DNA from: Plantactinospora mayteni
GTDB lineage: Bacteria; Actinomycetota; Actinomycetes; Mycobacteriales; Micromonosporaceae
Reading direction: 5' to 3'
Assembly: GCF_016862935.1 (NCBI RefSeq)
Contig: NZ_BONX01000038.1
Location: 1 to 64,000 of the forward strand
Length of the DNA stretch: 64,000 nt
Shown here: positions 17,340 through 26,165 of the stretch, piece after piece
Layout of the letters: every line of letters begins with the position of its first letter
How positions within the stretch are numbered: the stretch's first letter is position 1
The notes under the pieces: generated by a model
What the model was told of the DNA's origin: nothing
Seen by the model: only the letters and a program-made list of their open reading frames with translations
The model's database searches: none
Made by a program: the position numbers and the translations under genes

Positions 17340-18545
17340 TTACCAGACCTGTTCCAGTACCCGGATGGTGTTGCCACCGATGACCTTGGCGATCTCGTCG
17401 TCCGAGTAGTCGTGCTTCACCAGCCAGCCGACGATGTTGCCGAACGCCTCGCCCGGGTTCTCCACCCCGGAGACGTACTCGACGCGGGGGTGCGCCGGCT
17501 TGTGGCCGGAGTCATGACCGTAGTTGCCGGCGTACGTCTGGTGCACCCCGACGTGGTCGCCGAACATCGTGTCCGGGCCGAACGTCACGTGGTCGATGCC
17601 GACCAGGTCGACGCAGTAGCTGAAGTGGTCCATCACCGACTCCAGCGAGTGCTCCAGGTGCGCCTCCGACAGGGTGGTGTGCGGGGCGGCCTCGATGCCG
17701 ATCACCCCACCCCGCTCGGCGCAGGCCCGGATCACCTCGTCCGGCTTCATCCGCGAGGTGTTCCAGACCGACCGCGCCCCGGCGTGCGTGATGAAGACCG
17801 GTACCCGGCTGGCCTCGATGGTGTCCAGGCAGGTCTGGTCGCCGGAGTGCGACACGTCGATGGCGATGCCGAGCTTGTTCATCCGGTCGACCGCGCGCCG
17901 GCCGAAGTGGGTCAGCCCGCCGTCCCGGGCCTCCGACAGCCCACCGCCGAGCATGTTCGCCTGGCTGTACGCGATGCCGAGCTGCCGCACCCCGAAGCCG
18001 TACAGGATGTCGATCCGGTCCAGTTCGTTCTCGATCGGGGTGCAGCACTCCAGGCCGGCGACCAGGGCCAGCCGGCCGTCCCGCTTCGCCGCGCGGATGT
18101 CGGAGAGCGAGGTGGCCAGCGTGACGTAGTCCTGCTGGTGGAGGTCGCTCATCCGCATCCCGAGGGCGTAGATCAGGTCGTTCCACTTCCAGCCGTTCTC
18201 GCTGGTCACGCAGGAGGCGCCGGCCATGAAGTTGTCGAAGACGGCGGTCAGGCCGGACCGGGCCAGCCCCTCGTAGCCGGTCCGCTGCCGGGCGGTCCGG
18301 TTGTAGGCGCGCAGCTCGGTGACGTCCGCCGGCAGGATCACCGGGTGCTCGTGCAGGGAGATCGCGATGTGCTCGGCGAGCAGGCGCGTGACCCGCTGCC
18401 GCTGCGCGTCGGAGAGCCCGAGGTCGTGCTCGGGTACCCGACCGATCTCCGGGGCCAGCTCGAAGACCCGGTAGTCGGCGTGTGGCTCCAGATACGAGTA
18501 GGACTTGTGGCCCTGGTACCGGGAGGCGGGTTCTTGCAGCAACAC
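17340..18545 (-). CDS. Peptidase family M19 (renal dipeptidase-like), copy 1
   Basis: This 401-residue soluble protein belongs to the M19 metallo-dipeptidase family. The C-terminal two thirds carries family hallmarks: LVAGLECC with a bridging-Glu position, DGGLTHFGRRAVDRMNKLG, IDVSHSGDQT (metal His) and FITHAGAR (second His), then VGIDHVTFGPD. The N-terminal D-x-H-x-D metal motif of classical members is not seen; the nearest segment is SLHEHPVILPAD, so the metal site may be divergent. The start is GTG 18545 behind AAGGAGA, or a TTG one codon on. It is the last enzyme gene of the transport operon and a close paralogue of the gene at 26162, with long identical runs. Hydrolysis of dipeptides or other cyclic or amide substrates is likely. 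Confidence 0.85.
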   Translation of the reverse strand: MLLQEPASRYQGHKSYSYLEPHADYRVFELAPEIGRVPEHDLGLSDAQRQRVTRLLAEHIAISLHEHPVILPADVTELRAYNRTARQRTGYEGLARSGLTAVFDNFMAGASCVTSENGWKWNDLIYALGMRMSDLHQQDYVTLATSLSDIRAAKRDGRLALVAGLECCTPIENELDRIDILYGFGVRQLGIAYSQANMLGGGLSEARDGGLTHFGRRAVDRMNKLGIAIDVSHSGDQTCLDTIEASRVPVFITHAGARSVWNTSRMKPDEVIRACAERGGVIGIEAAPHTTLSEAHLEHSLESVMDHFSYCVDLVGIDHVTFGPDTMFGDHVGVHQTYAGNYGHDSGHKPAHPRVEYVSGVENPGEAFGNIVGWLVKHDYSDDEIAKVIGGNTIRVLEQVW

Positions 18546-18578
18546 TTTCTCCTTACGGGACGGAACGGTGCGTCGTGG

Positions 18579-19622
18579 CTAGGCGGCGGCCAGCGGGTAG
18601 TGGCAGGCGACCGCGCGGGCGTCGCCGGTCAGCGGTGGTTCGGTGCTGGCACAGGTCTCGGTCGCCTGCCAGCAGCGGGTACGGAACCGGCAGCCGGATG
18701 GGGGGTCGACCGGGCTCGGCGGATCGCCGCTGAGGAGAATCCGCTTCCGCTCCGCCCGGCCGACCGGTTCGGGGACCGGCACCGCCGAGAGCAGTGCCCT
18801 GGTGTACGGGTGGGCCGGCGCGTCGTACAGCATCGGCTCGGGGCCGCTCTCCACCAGCTTCCCGAGGTACATCACCGCCACCCGGTCGGAGATGTGCCGG
18901 ACCACCGACAGGTCGTGCGCGATGAAGACGTACGCCACGCCCAGTTCCCGCTGGAGTCGTTCCAGCAGGTTGACCACCTGGGCCTGGACGGAGACGTCGA
19001 GCGCGGAGACCGGCTCGTCGCAGACGATCACGTCGGGTTGCAGGGCCAGCGCCCGGGCGATGCCGATCCGCTGCCGCTGCCCGCCGGAGAACTGGTGCGG
19101 ATAGCGGTCCAGGTGCACGCTCGCGTCGAGCCCGACCAGGTCGAGCAGCTCCCTCACCCGGTCCAGCCGCCGCCTCCGGTCCAGCACGTCGGGGTGGATC
19201 TCGAACGGCTGGAGCAGGATCTCCCGGATCGTCCGGCGTGGGTTCAGCGAGGTGTACGGGTCCTGGAGCACGATCTGGATCCGCCGGCGCAGTGCCCGCA
19301 GCTCCCGTCCCCGGGCGGCGTGCACCACCGCGTCGCCGAAGCGCACCTCGCCCGCGGTCGGCCGCTCCAGCCCGACCAGCATCCTCGCCAGGGTGCTCTT
19401 GCCGCAGCCGGACTCGCCGACGATGCCGAGGGTCTCGCCCCGGCGCAGGTCGAAGGAGACCCCGTCGACGGCCTTGACCACCCCGCCGGAGGTGAATGGC
19501 AGCCGCCCCTTCACCGGGAAGTGCCGGACCAGCCTGTCGACCCGCAGCACCAGATCGCCCGGCTCGGCTCGGTGCCGCCCGAGCTTGTCGGCCACCTGCT
19601 GGCCGGAGTCATCGGCTGACAT
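18579..19622 (-). CDS. Dipeptide/oligopeptide ABC transporter ATP-binding subunit (DppF/OppF type)
   Basis: This 347-residue ATPase has Walker [10 protein letters not shown] (residues about 73-81), Q-loop [17 protein letters not shown], signature [15 protein letters not shown], Walker [13 protein letters not shown] and H-loop FIAHDLSVV. The C-terminal oligopeptide extension typical of the family has the GCRFRTRC segment. It overlaps the DppD gene by 14 bases. Together with DppD it forms the asymmetric ATPase pair that energises uptake through the DppB/DppC channel. The clear operon arrangement makes the assignment secure, though the true substrate may not be a peptide. Confidence 0.93.
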   Translation of the reverse strand: MSADDSGQQVADKLGRHRAEPGDLVLRVDRLVRHFPVKGRLPFTSGGVVKAVDGVSFDLRRGETLGIVGESGCGKSTLARMLVGLERPTAGEVRFGDAVVHAARGRELRALRRRIQIVLQDPYTSLNPRRTIREILLQPFEIHPDVLDRRRRLDRVRELLDLVGLDASVHLDRYPHQFSGGQRQRIGIARALALQPDVIVCDEPVSALDVSVQAQVVNLLERLQRELGVAYVFIAHDLSVVRHISDRVAVMYLGKLVESGPEPMLYDAPAHPYTRALLSAVPVPEPVGRAERKRILLSGDPPSPVDPPSGCRFRTRCWQATETCASTEPPLTGDARAVACHYPLAAA

Positions 19623-20607
19623 GCAGCAACTCCTCCCGGTGGTGGCAGGCGCTGGCGCGGCCCTCGGGCAGCGGCTCCAGCGCCGGCAGCGTGGCCCGGC
19701 AGACGTCGTCGGCGCGCGGGCAGCGCAGGTGGAACGGGCACCCGCTGGGCAGCCGGGCCGGGTTCGGCGGGGCGCCGGGGATGGCGTACAGCTCCTCGTC
19801 GCGCCGGTCGATCCGGGGCATCGAGGCGAGCAGCCCCTCGGTGTACGGGTGCGCCGGGCCGGCGAAGACCTGCCGTACGCTGGCCCGTTCGACGATCCGG
19901 CCGGCGTACATCACCGCCACGTCGTCGGCGACCTCGGCCACCACACCCAGGTCGTGGGTGATCAGCAGCAGCGCCATCCCGCTGTCCCGCTGGATCTCGG
20001 CGATCAGCTCCATCACCTGCGCCTGCACGGTCACGTCCAGTGCCGTGGTCGGCTCGTCGGCGATCAGCACGTCCGGCTCCAGCGCGATGGCCAGCGCGAT
20101 CATGATGCGTTGCCGCATCCCGCCGGAGAACTGGTGCGGATAGTCGCGTACCCGATCCTTCGCGGCCGGGATGTGCACCCGGTCGACCAACTCGATCGCG
20201 CGGCGGCGGGCGGCGGACCGGGACAGCCCCCGGCGGACCCGGAGCAGCTCGGCGAGCTGCTCCCCGACGGTGTAGACCGGGTTGAGCGTGGCCATCGCGT
20301 CCTGGAAGACCATGCCGATCTCCTCGCCGCTGACCCTGTCCCGCTGCTTCGGGGTCAGGGTCAGCAGCTCCCGGCCGCGCAGCCGGACCGAACCGCCGAC
20401 CCGGGCCGGTGGCACGTCGAGGATCCCCATCACCGCCTGCGCGGTGACGCTCTTGCCGGAGCCGGACTCGCCGAGGATCGCCAGCGTCCGGCCGGACTCC
20501 AGCGCCAGCGACACCCCGTTGACCGCCTGCACCGCGCCGGCCGACCCGGCGGCGCCGCCCGGCCCGGGGAAGCTGACCCGCAGCTCCTCGACCTCCAGCA
20601 GGGCCAT
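19609..20607 (-). CDS. Dipeptide/oligopeptide ABC transporter ATP-binding subunit (DppD/OppD type)
   Basis: The product has 332 residues from ATG 20607. It carries Walker [10 protein letters not shown], the Q-loop [16 protein letters not shown], signature [17 protein letters not shown], Walker [13 protein letters not shown] and H-loop [10 protein letters not shown], and ends in the oligopeptide-type C-terminal Cys region ([14 protein letters not shown]). An open frame runs further upstream, but the ABC fold begins at [13 protein letters not shown]. The start codon overlaps the stop of the upstream hydrolase by one base (TAATG), and its own end overlaps DppF, so expression is tightly coupled. 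Confidence 0.93.
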   Translation of the reverse strand: MALLEVEELRVSFPGPGGAAGSAGAVQAVNGVSLALESGRTLAILGESGSGKSVTAQAVMGILDVPPARVGGSVRLRGRELLTLTPKQRDRVSGEEIGMVFQDAMATLNPVYTVGEQLAELLRVRRGLSRSAARRRAIELVDRVHIPAAKDRVRDYPHQFSGGMRQRIMIALAIALEPDVLIADEPTTALDVTVQAQVMELIAEIQRDSGMALLLITHDLGVVAEVADDVAVMYAGRIVERASVRQVFAGPAHPYTEGLLASMPRIDRRDEELYAIPGAPPNPARLPSGCPFHLRCPRADDVCRATLPALEPLPEGRASACHHREELLHVSR

Positions 20608-21476
20608 TACCGGATCCCGGCCGAGTCGAGGAAGTCCCGCACGGTCCGCTGGAACAGCTCCGGCTCCTCCAGTTGCGGCGAGTGCCCGGAGTGCTCGAAG
20701 ACCACCAGCTCGGCGTTCGGGATCAGGTCGGCGATCACCTGCGAGGCGGCCACCGGGGTACGCCAGTCGTGCCGGCCGACGGTGACCAGGGTCGGGCAGG
20801 TGATCGAGGGGAGCTGCGGCTTGAGGTCGTAGCGCGGCATGTTCTGCCCGAACGCGGCGTTGTGGGTCCGGTAGTGGAACCGGGTCGCGGCCAGTTTGGC
20901 GGCGTCCTTCGCCGGGTCGTGCTGGTGGTCGTAGAGCGGCAGGATTGCCTTCCAGTACTCCCGGAGCTGCTCGTTGCTCTCGAAGTGTCCGGTGCCGATC
21001 CGGTCGATCGCCCACTGCGGGATCACCGTCCGGTCGGTGTTCTTCGCCTTCTCGACCGCCAGCTCGTTGTGCCCGTTGTCGGCGGCGGTGTCCCGCAGCA
21101 CCAGCGCGGCGACCCGGTCCGGATGCGCCACGGCGTATTCGAGCGAGACGAAGCCGCCGTACGAGCCGCCGGCCATCACGATCTTTTCGTAGCCGAAGTG
21201 CTCCCGGATGGCGTCCACGTCGGCGACCCACTGCTGGTGGGTGAACGGCTCGTCGTCGCTGGACTCGCCGGAGCCGCGTGCGTCGAAGACGATCACCCGG
21301 TACCGGTCGGCGAACGGCCCGAACGAGCGCTTCGGTTCGGACCGGGAGCCGAGCCCGGGGGCGCCGTGGTGCACGATCATCGCCGGGGCGTCGACCGGGC
21401 CGAACGCCTCGACCACCAACTCGGCGCCATTGATCTTCAGCCGACCCGCGAAACTGGACGGGTTGTCGACGGTCAC
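20607..21476 (-). CDS. Alpha/beta hydrolase, prolyl-iminopeptidase-like
   Basis: This 289-residue protein shows the full alpha/beta-hydrolase set: oxyanion-hole HHGAPGLGSR, strand VIVFDARGSGES, nucleophile elbow GGSYGG (residues about 105-110), the acid GRHDWRTP and the His in FEHSGHSPQLEEP. The order and spacing resemble prolyl aminopeptidases and related amidases. No signal peptide is seen, so it acts in the cytoplasm. It overlaps the M24-type gene by 4 bases (ATGA) and DppD by one base. It probably cleaves the imported compound or an intermediate of it. The true scissile bond is not known; esterase or lactonase activity cannot be excluded. Confidence 0.88.
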   Translation of the reverse strand: MTVDNPSSFAGRLKINGAELVVEAFGPVDAPAMIVHHGAPGLGSRSEPKRSFGPFADRYRVIVFDARGSGESSDDEPFTHQQWVADVDAIREHFGYEKIVMAGGSYGGFVSLEYAVAHPDRVAALVLRDTAADNGHNELAVEKAKNTDRTVIPQWAIDRIGTGHFESNEQLREYWKAILPLYDHQHDPAKDAAKLAATRFHYRTHNAAFGQNMPRYDLKPQLPSITCPTLVTVGRHDWRTPVAASQVIADLIPNAELVVFEHSGHSPQLEEPELFQRTVRDFLDSAGIR

Positions 21477-22648
21477 CGGACCTCCTCGATGATGTTGGAC
21501 GCGAGATCGCGCGGATAACCGGTCAGCCGGCGCGGCCCGGCCTCCTCGACCAGTACGGTGTCGGAGATCCGGTAGCCGGCGTGCTCGGGTACGTAGACGC
21601 CGGGCTCGCTGGAGAGCAGCATCCCGGGCTCCAGCACGGTGTGGTCACCGTCCTCGACCCAGGGCGCCTCGTGGTTCTGCAACCCGATGCCGTGCCCCTG
21701 CCTGTGCCGGAGGTAGTCGCCGAGGCCGTGCCCGCGCAGGACGTCCAGGCAGGTCCGGTTAACCTCGGCGCAGGTCCGGCCGGCCCGCATCGCCTGGGTG
21801 CCCACCTCCTGGGCCTCCCGGTCCGCCTCGTAGTAGCGCTGCTGTTCCGGGGTCGGCTCGCCGACGACGAAGGTGCGCTCGCTCTCCACGAACCGGCTGG
21901 CCACCGCCGCGCCGAGGGAGAGGATCAGGGTGTCGCCGGGCTGGATCCGCCGCCGGGTCGGCAGGCCGTGCGGCAGTGCCGAGTTCGGGCCGGCATAGAC
22001 CAGCCCGCCGGCCAGTTTGGTGGTGTAGACGACGAGGTCGTAGTCGGCGTACATCCGGTCGGTGCCGTAGCCGATGACGTGCCGGGCGATCTCGTCCTCG
22101 CGGGGGAGTTCGGTGCCCCGGCGCAGCGCGTCGGCGATCAGTTCCCGGCCGGCCGCGAGCATCTCGTCGCAGATCCGCGCCGCCGCCTCGTGGTAGGGGA
22201 TCTCCTCGGGAAACTTGCGCAGCCGCAGCTTCGCCACCGCGTCGGTGGTGACCAGTGTGCTGCCGCCCAGCGCCCGGGACAGCGCCCGGTACGCCCCGAT
22301 CGACAGTCCCGCGCTCACCCCGATCTGCTTCGCCGCCCGGCCGGCCAGCGCCGTGCCGAGGGTCTGCTCCGCGCTCACCACCCCGGGGTACTCGAAGTAG
22401 CTGACCGTCTCGATCTTGACACTCTGCTGGGCGGCGTACTCCTCGTCGAGGCGGGGGATCACCAGCAGCGGATCGCCCTCGCGGGGCATCCAGAGGTAGA
22501 CCGGCCGTTCGGTGGCGATGTAGAAGAACCCGGAGAGGAACGCCACGTCGGCGGGGGAGGTGGCCAGGAACCCGTCGAGGCCGCGTACGTCGAGCGCGTC
22601 GGCCAGCCGGGCCCGGACGGACGAGTAGAAACTGTCGGGCAGACGCAC
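21473..22648 (-). CDS. M24-fold ('pita-bread') hydrolase with altered metal site
   Basis: This 391-residue protein has the creatinase-type N-terminal domain (LDGFLATSPADVAFLSGFFY) and a C-terminal pita-bread domain with RQGHGIGLQNHEAP and LLSSEPGVYVPEHAGYRISD. In Xaa-Pro peptidases five residues bind two metals (D, D, H, E, E). Here the first Asp block reads LILSLGAAVAS (Ser instead of Asp), the second reads SERTF (no Asp), and the last Glu is Ser (RISD instead of RIED-type). His and one Glu remain. Creatinase and ectoine hydrolase are M24-fold enzymes without metal, so this may be a metal-independent amidinase or amidase. It overlaps the downstream hydrolase by 4 bases and lies 4 bases after the DppC stop. 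Confidence 0.85.
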   Translation of the reverse strand: MRLPDSFYSSVRARLADALDVRGLDGFLATSPADVAFLSGFFYIATERPVYLWMPREGDPLLVIPRLDEEYAAQQSVKIETVSYFEYPGVVSAEQTLGTALAGRAAKQIGVSAGLSIGAYRALSRALGGSTLVTTDAVAKLRLRKFPEEIPYHEAAARICDEMLAAGRELIADALRRGTELPREDEIARHVIGYGTDRMYADYDLVVYTTKLAGGLVYAGPNSALPHGLPTRRRIQPGDTLILSLGAAVASRFVESERTFVVGEPTPEQQRYYEADREAQEVGTQAMRAGRTCAEVNRTCLDVLRGHGLGDYLRHRQGHGIGLQNHEAPWVEDGDHTVLEPGMLLSSEPGVYVPEHAGYRISDTVLVEEAGPRRLTGYPRDLASNIIEEVR

Positions 22649-22651
22649 GGG

Positions 22652-23542
22652 TCAGGCTCCGTTCCGGCGAGGGTCTCGGATGTCGTTGAACCGCATGCCG
22701 GCGACCGTCGCGGCGAGCACCAGCAGCAGGATGGCCAGCGACGGGAAGAGGGTCTGCCACCAGGCGATGGCCACCACCCCGCTGCGCTGGGCGTTGAGCA
22801 GGATCCGCCCCCACGACCAGGCGTCCGGGTCGCCGAGGCCGAGGAAGCTCAGCCCGGCCTCGGAGATGACCGCCCGGGACGCGGTGAGCAGCACGCTGAC
22901 CACGATCAGCGGTACCACCGCCGGCAGGATCTCCCGGGTGACGATCCGCCATCCGGTGGCGCCGAGCACCCGGGCCCCGTCGATGTACGGCATCGCGCTG
23001 ACCACCAGCCCCTGCGAGCGGATCAGCCGGGCCACCTCGGGCCAGGCGAAGACGCCGATGATCACGGTCAGCGTCCAGACGCTCGGGTTGACGATCGCGG
23101 CCAGCATGATCATCAGGGGCAGGGTGGGCAGCGCCAGCATCACGTCGGTGACCACAGTGCCGACCGCGTCGACCCGGCGGAAGTACGCCGAGGCGAGCCC
23201 GATCGCCGTACCCAGCACGATGGCGATCAGCGAGGCCGCCACCCCGATCAGCAGACTGGTCCTGGTGCCCCAGACCACCTGGGCGAAGATGTCCTGCCCG
23301 AGGTCGTCGGTGCCGAACAGGTGCCCACCGGAGGGGGATCGCAGCACGTCCGGGCTGGTACCGCCCGGCTCGTCGGCGATCAGCGGCGCGAGGACCGCGA
23401 GCAGCACCATCACCACCAGCACCGCCGCGGCGAGCAGCCCGGACGGCTGCCGGAAGAACGTCCGCCACGCCGACCGGGCCCCGACGGCCGGCTCCGCCGC
23501 CGGCACGGTCGCCGCCGGCTCGGTCATCAATGGCGCGCTCAC
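22652..23542 (-). CDS. Dipeptide ABC transporter permease (DppC type)
   Basis: The 296-residue permease starts at GTG 23542, overlapping the DppB stop (GTGA); an ATG at 23527 is the alternative. It has about six hydrophobic segments, starting with LLAAAVLVVMVLLAVLAPLI. It also has the DppC N-terminal signature HLFGTDDLGQDIFAQVVWG and the EAA-type loop YIDGARVLGATGWRIVTREI, followed by LPAVVPLIVVSVLLTASRAV. It forms the membrane channel with DppB. The order B-C, then hydrolases, then D-F is an unusual interruption of the usual BCDF gene order. Confidence 0.93.
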   Translation of the reverse strand: MSAPLMTEPAATVPAAEPAVGARSAWRTFFRQPSGLLAAAVLVVMVLLAVLAPLIADEPGGTSPDVLRSPSGGHLFGTDDLGQDIFAQVVWGTRTSLLIGVAASLIAIVLGTAIGLASAYFRRVDAVGTVVTDVMLALPTLPLMIMLAAIVNPSVWTLTVIIGVFAWPEVARLIRSQGLVVSAMPYIDGARVLGATGWRIVTREILPAVVPLIVVSVLLTASRAVISEAGLSFLGLGDPDAWSWGRILLNAQRSGVVAIAWWQTLFPSLAILLLVLAATVAGMRFNDIRDPRRNGA

Positions 23543-24492
23543 AGCCGGATCCTGGGGTTGAGGACCGCGTAGAGCAGGTCGGTGAGCGCGTTGGCGACCA
23601 CCACGGTGATGGCGAGCATGATGAACGCTCCTTGCAGGACGGGATAGTCGCGTTGCCCGACCGCCTCGTAGATCAGCCGGCCGACCCCGGGATAGGCGAA
23701 GACGGTCTCGGTGAGCACGGCACCGCCGACCAGGGTGCCGAGTTGCAGCCCCATCAGGGTCAGCGCCGGCAGGATCGCGTTGCGCAGGCCGTGCTTCCAC
23801 AGCCGACGCCGGGCGGAGAGGCCCCGGGCCCGGGCCGCCCGGATGTAGTCCTCGCCGAGTACCTCGATCAGGTTGGTCCGCAGGGTCAGCGCGTACGGGC
23901 CGAGTTGCACCAGCACCAGCGAGGCGACCGGCAGCACCAGGTGGTGCGCCAGACTCAGGTACGCCGCCAGGCCCCGGGTGTCCGGGTCGATCGCGCCGCC
24001 GATCGGAAACCAGCCGAGCCGGGCGCCGAGCCAGACCAGCAGCAGCATCGCCACGCTGGGTACGAAGAGGGCGTGCCCGGCGATGCCGAAGCCCTGGAGC
24101 AGCCGGTCCGGCCAGCGGCCCCGGTGTGCCGCCGCCGACACCCCGATCGGGATGCCGACGGCGATGGTGAGCAGGAACGCCACCCCGGCCAGCAGCAGGG
24201 TCCAGGGCAACCGGTCGAGCAGGATGTCGGCGACCGGCTGGATCTGCCGGAACGAGATGCCGAAGTTGCCGTGCAGCAGTTCGCGCAGGTACGAGACGTA
24301 CTGTTCCAGCAGCGGCCGGTCCAGCCCGTACGTCTCGAGCAGCGCCGCCCGCATCTCCGGCGTCATGTCCCCCTCGACCATCAGGGTCGTGGGGTCCCCC
24401 GGCAGCAACCGGAGCAGGAAGAACGTCGCGGTGATCGCTATCCAGACGGTCAGTACGGCCTTCAGCACCCGGTTGAGCACGAAGCGTGCCAC
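23539..24492 (-). CDS. Dipeptide ABC transporter permease (DppB type)
   Basis: This 317-residue protein begins MARFVLNRVLKAVLTVWIAI, a DppB/OppB N-terminal membrane segment, followed by FLLRLLPGDPTT, which is a DppB family hallmark. Six membrane segments are visible, with the EAA loop DYIRAARARGLSARRRLWKH and GLRNAILPALTLMGLQLGTL near the C-terminus. It lies 35 bases downstream of the binding-protein gene and overlaps DppC. It is one half of the transmembrane pore. The assignment rests on sequence pattern and operon order. Confidence 0.94.
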   Translation of the reverse strand: MARFVLNRVLKAVLTVWIAITATFFLLRLLPGDPTTLMVEGDMTPEMRAALLETYGLDRPLLEQYVSYLRELLHGNFGISFRQIQPVADILLDRLPWTLLLAGVAFLLTIAVGIPIGVSAAAHRGRWPDRLLQGFGIAGHALFVPSVAMLLLVWLGARLGWFPIGGAIDPDTRGLAAYLSLAHHLVLPVASLVLVQLGPYALTLRTNLIEVLGEDYIRAARARGLSARRRLWKHGLRNAILPALTLMGLQLGTLVGGAVLTETVFAYPGVGRLIYEAVGQRDYPVLQGAFIMLAITVVVANALTDLLYAVLNPRIRL

Positions 24493-24527
24493 CTTGGGGA
24501 CCCCTCCCTCCTACCTCGTCCCGTCGG

Positions 24528-26165
24528 TCAGCCGACCGGCTTGACCTGGGCCAGCGAGTACGCGGTGACCATGCCGAGCAGGTCGGACGGCGAGGCCACG
24601 AAGCCGGTGAACTTGCTGGCGTTGTAGGCGAACTGGAAGTTCTCCACGTAGAGCGGCGTCAGGTACGCCTGCTCGTGCACCACCTTGTCGATGTTCTTGA
24701 TCTTGGTGGCGAACGCCGCCGGATCGGTGGTGGCCGCCGCGTCGTTGATCAACTGGTCGATCTCCGGCGACGTGAGCAGGTTGTAGTTGATCCCGCCCGG
24801 GTTGCTGGAGAGGTAGGTGCTGCGGAGCTGGTCCATCGGGTTGTCGAAGACACCCCACTGCGACGCGTCGATGTCGTACTCGCCCTCCTTGGTGCGGGAC
24901 AGGAAGGTGTTCCGCTCCACGCACTCGTTGGTCAGCTTGATGCCGGCCTGCGCGGCGCTCTCCCGGAAGAGCTGCACCACCCGGGTGAGGTTGGCGTTCG
25001 ACTGGTCGCAGGCCACCCCGAGGTCCAGACCGTCGAAGAGGCCGTCGCCGTTGCCGTCGGAATAGCCGGCCGCGGCGAGCTTCGCCTTCGCGCCGGCCGG
25101 GTCGAAGGGGTACGGCTGGATCTCGGTGTTGTCGTAGTCGGCGAAGATCGGCGAGATCGGCCCGGCCATCTGCTGGGCGTCGCCCTGGAGCACCGACGAG
25201 ATGATCGACTTCGTGTCGATCGCCATCGACAGCGCCTGCCGGACCTCCTGCTTGGCCAGGTCCTTGTTGGTCATGTTGTAGGTCAGGTGGGCGAAGCCGA
25301 GCGCACCGACCTTGGTCAGCTTGATCTTCGAGTCGTTCGCGAAGGTCTTCGCCGCCGACGCCGGCACCGGGGTACCCATCAGGTCGATGTCGCCGTTGCG
25401 CAGCGCCAGCATCATCGTGTTGACGTCCGGGTAGAGCCGGAACTCGACCTTGCCGACCGCCGGCCTGCCGCCGGGCGCCAGCGGGTACTTCTCGTTGCGC
25501 TTCATCACGTACCGCTGGCCCTTGGTGGCGCTCTCCAGTACGAACGGCCCGGCACCGACCCAGTCGGAGTCGTTGGCGAACTTCGACAGGTCACCGGCGG
25601 ACTCGAAGACGTGCTTCGGCACGATCGACATCCAGAACCCGACGCCCTCGGCGAACGGCGCGTACGGCTGGGAGAGGTGGAACTTCACCGTGGTCGGGTC
25701 GGGCGCCTCGATCGAGGTGACCCAGGTGAGCTTGGCGGCCACGTTGCCGAGCTTGTACTTCATGATCGACTCGGCGCTGAACTTGACGTCCTCGGCCACC
25801 ACCGGCTTGCCGTCGGTCCAGGTGAAGTCGTCGCGCAGCTTGAAGACCGCCGTCTTGCCGCCGTCCTCGTAGGTGTACTCCTTGGCCAGCTCCGGCGCCT
25901 TCTTCGCGTTCTCGTCGATCCGCAGCAGGTGCGGGTACATCGCGTTGAGGATCCAGGAGTCGGTCTTGCTCAGCGACTGGAGCGGGTTGAAGTTCGACAC
26001 GTCGGTGGTGGTGCCGATCCGCAGTACGTCGCCGCCGCCGGAGCTGTCCCCGGACGACGAGTTGCCCTCGTTGAGCCCGCACCCGGACAGGCCGAGCGCG
26101 GCCGTCGCGCCGAGCGCGACGGCGACCCGCCACCGGCGGGCCGGGCCGGAAAATGTTCTGCTCAC
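24528..26165 (-). CDS. Peptide-type ABC transporter substrate-binding lipoprotein (SBP family 5)
   Basis: The 545-residue product starts at GTG 26165, overlapping the stop of the M19 gene (GTGA). A signal peptide with twin basic residues and lipobox LGLSGC (Cys near residue 26) anchors it to the outer membrane face, and a Ser/Gly-rich linker follows. The mature protein has SBP_5 segments: DVLRIGTTTDVSNFNPLQSL, DDFTWTDGKPVVAEDVKFS, GAGPFVLESATKGQRYVMKR, ALSMAIDTKSIISSVLQGDA and DGNGDGLFDGLDLGVACD. It captures the solute and delivers it to DppBC. SBP_5 proteins bind di- and oligopeptides, but also nickel-chelates, glutathione, opines and others, so the ligand is open. Confidence 0.93.
   Translation of the reverse strand: MSRTFSGPARRWRVAVALGATAALGLSGCGLNEGNSSSGDSSGGGDVLRIGTTTDVSNFNPLQSLSKTDSWILNAMYPHLLRIDENAKKAPELAKEYTYEDGGKTAVFKLRDDFTWTDGKPVVAEDVKFSAESIMKYKLGNVAAKLTWVTSIEAPDPTTVKFHLSQPYAPFAEGVGFWMSIVPKHVFESAGDLSKFANDSDWVGAGPFVLESATKGQRYVMKRNEKYPLAPGGRPAVGKVEFRLYPDVNTMMLALRNGDIDLMGTPVPASAAKTFANDSKIKLTKVGALGFAHLTYNMTNKDLAKQEVRQALSMAIDTKSIISSVLQGDAQQMAGPISPIFADYDNTEIQPYPFDPAGAKAKLAAAGYSDGNGDGLFDGLDLGVACDQSNANLTRVVQLFRESAAQAGIKLTNECVERNTFLSRTKEGEYDIDASQWGVFDNPMDQLRSTYLSSNPGGINYNLLTSPEIDQLINDAAATTDPAAFATKIKNIDKVVHEQAYLTPLYVENFQFAYNASKFTGFVASPSDLLGMVTAYSLAQVKPVG

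Noticed and set aside
16704-19619. Very long plus-strand open frame (971 codons)
   Set aside because: It is antisense to the GntR, M19 and DppF genes, its product is full of His/Val/Pro/Arg/Gly repeats typical of high-GC shadow frames, and no domain is seen.
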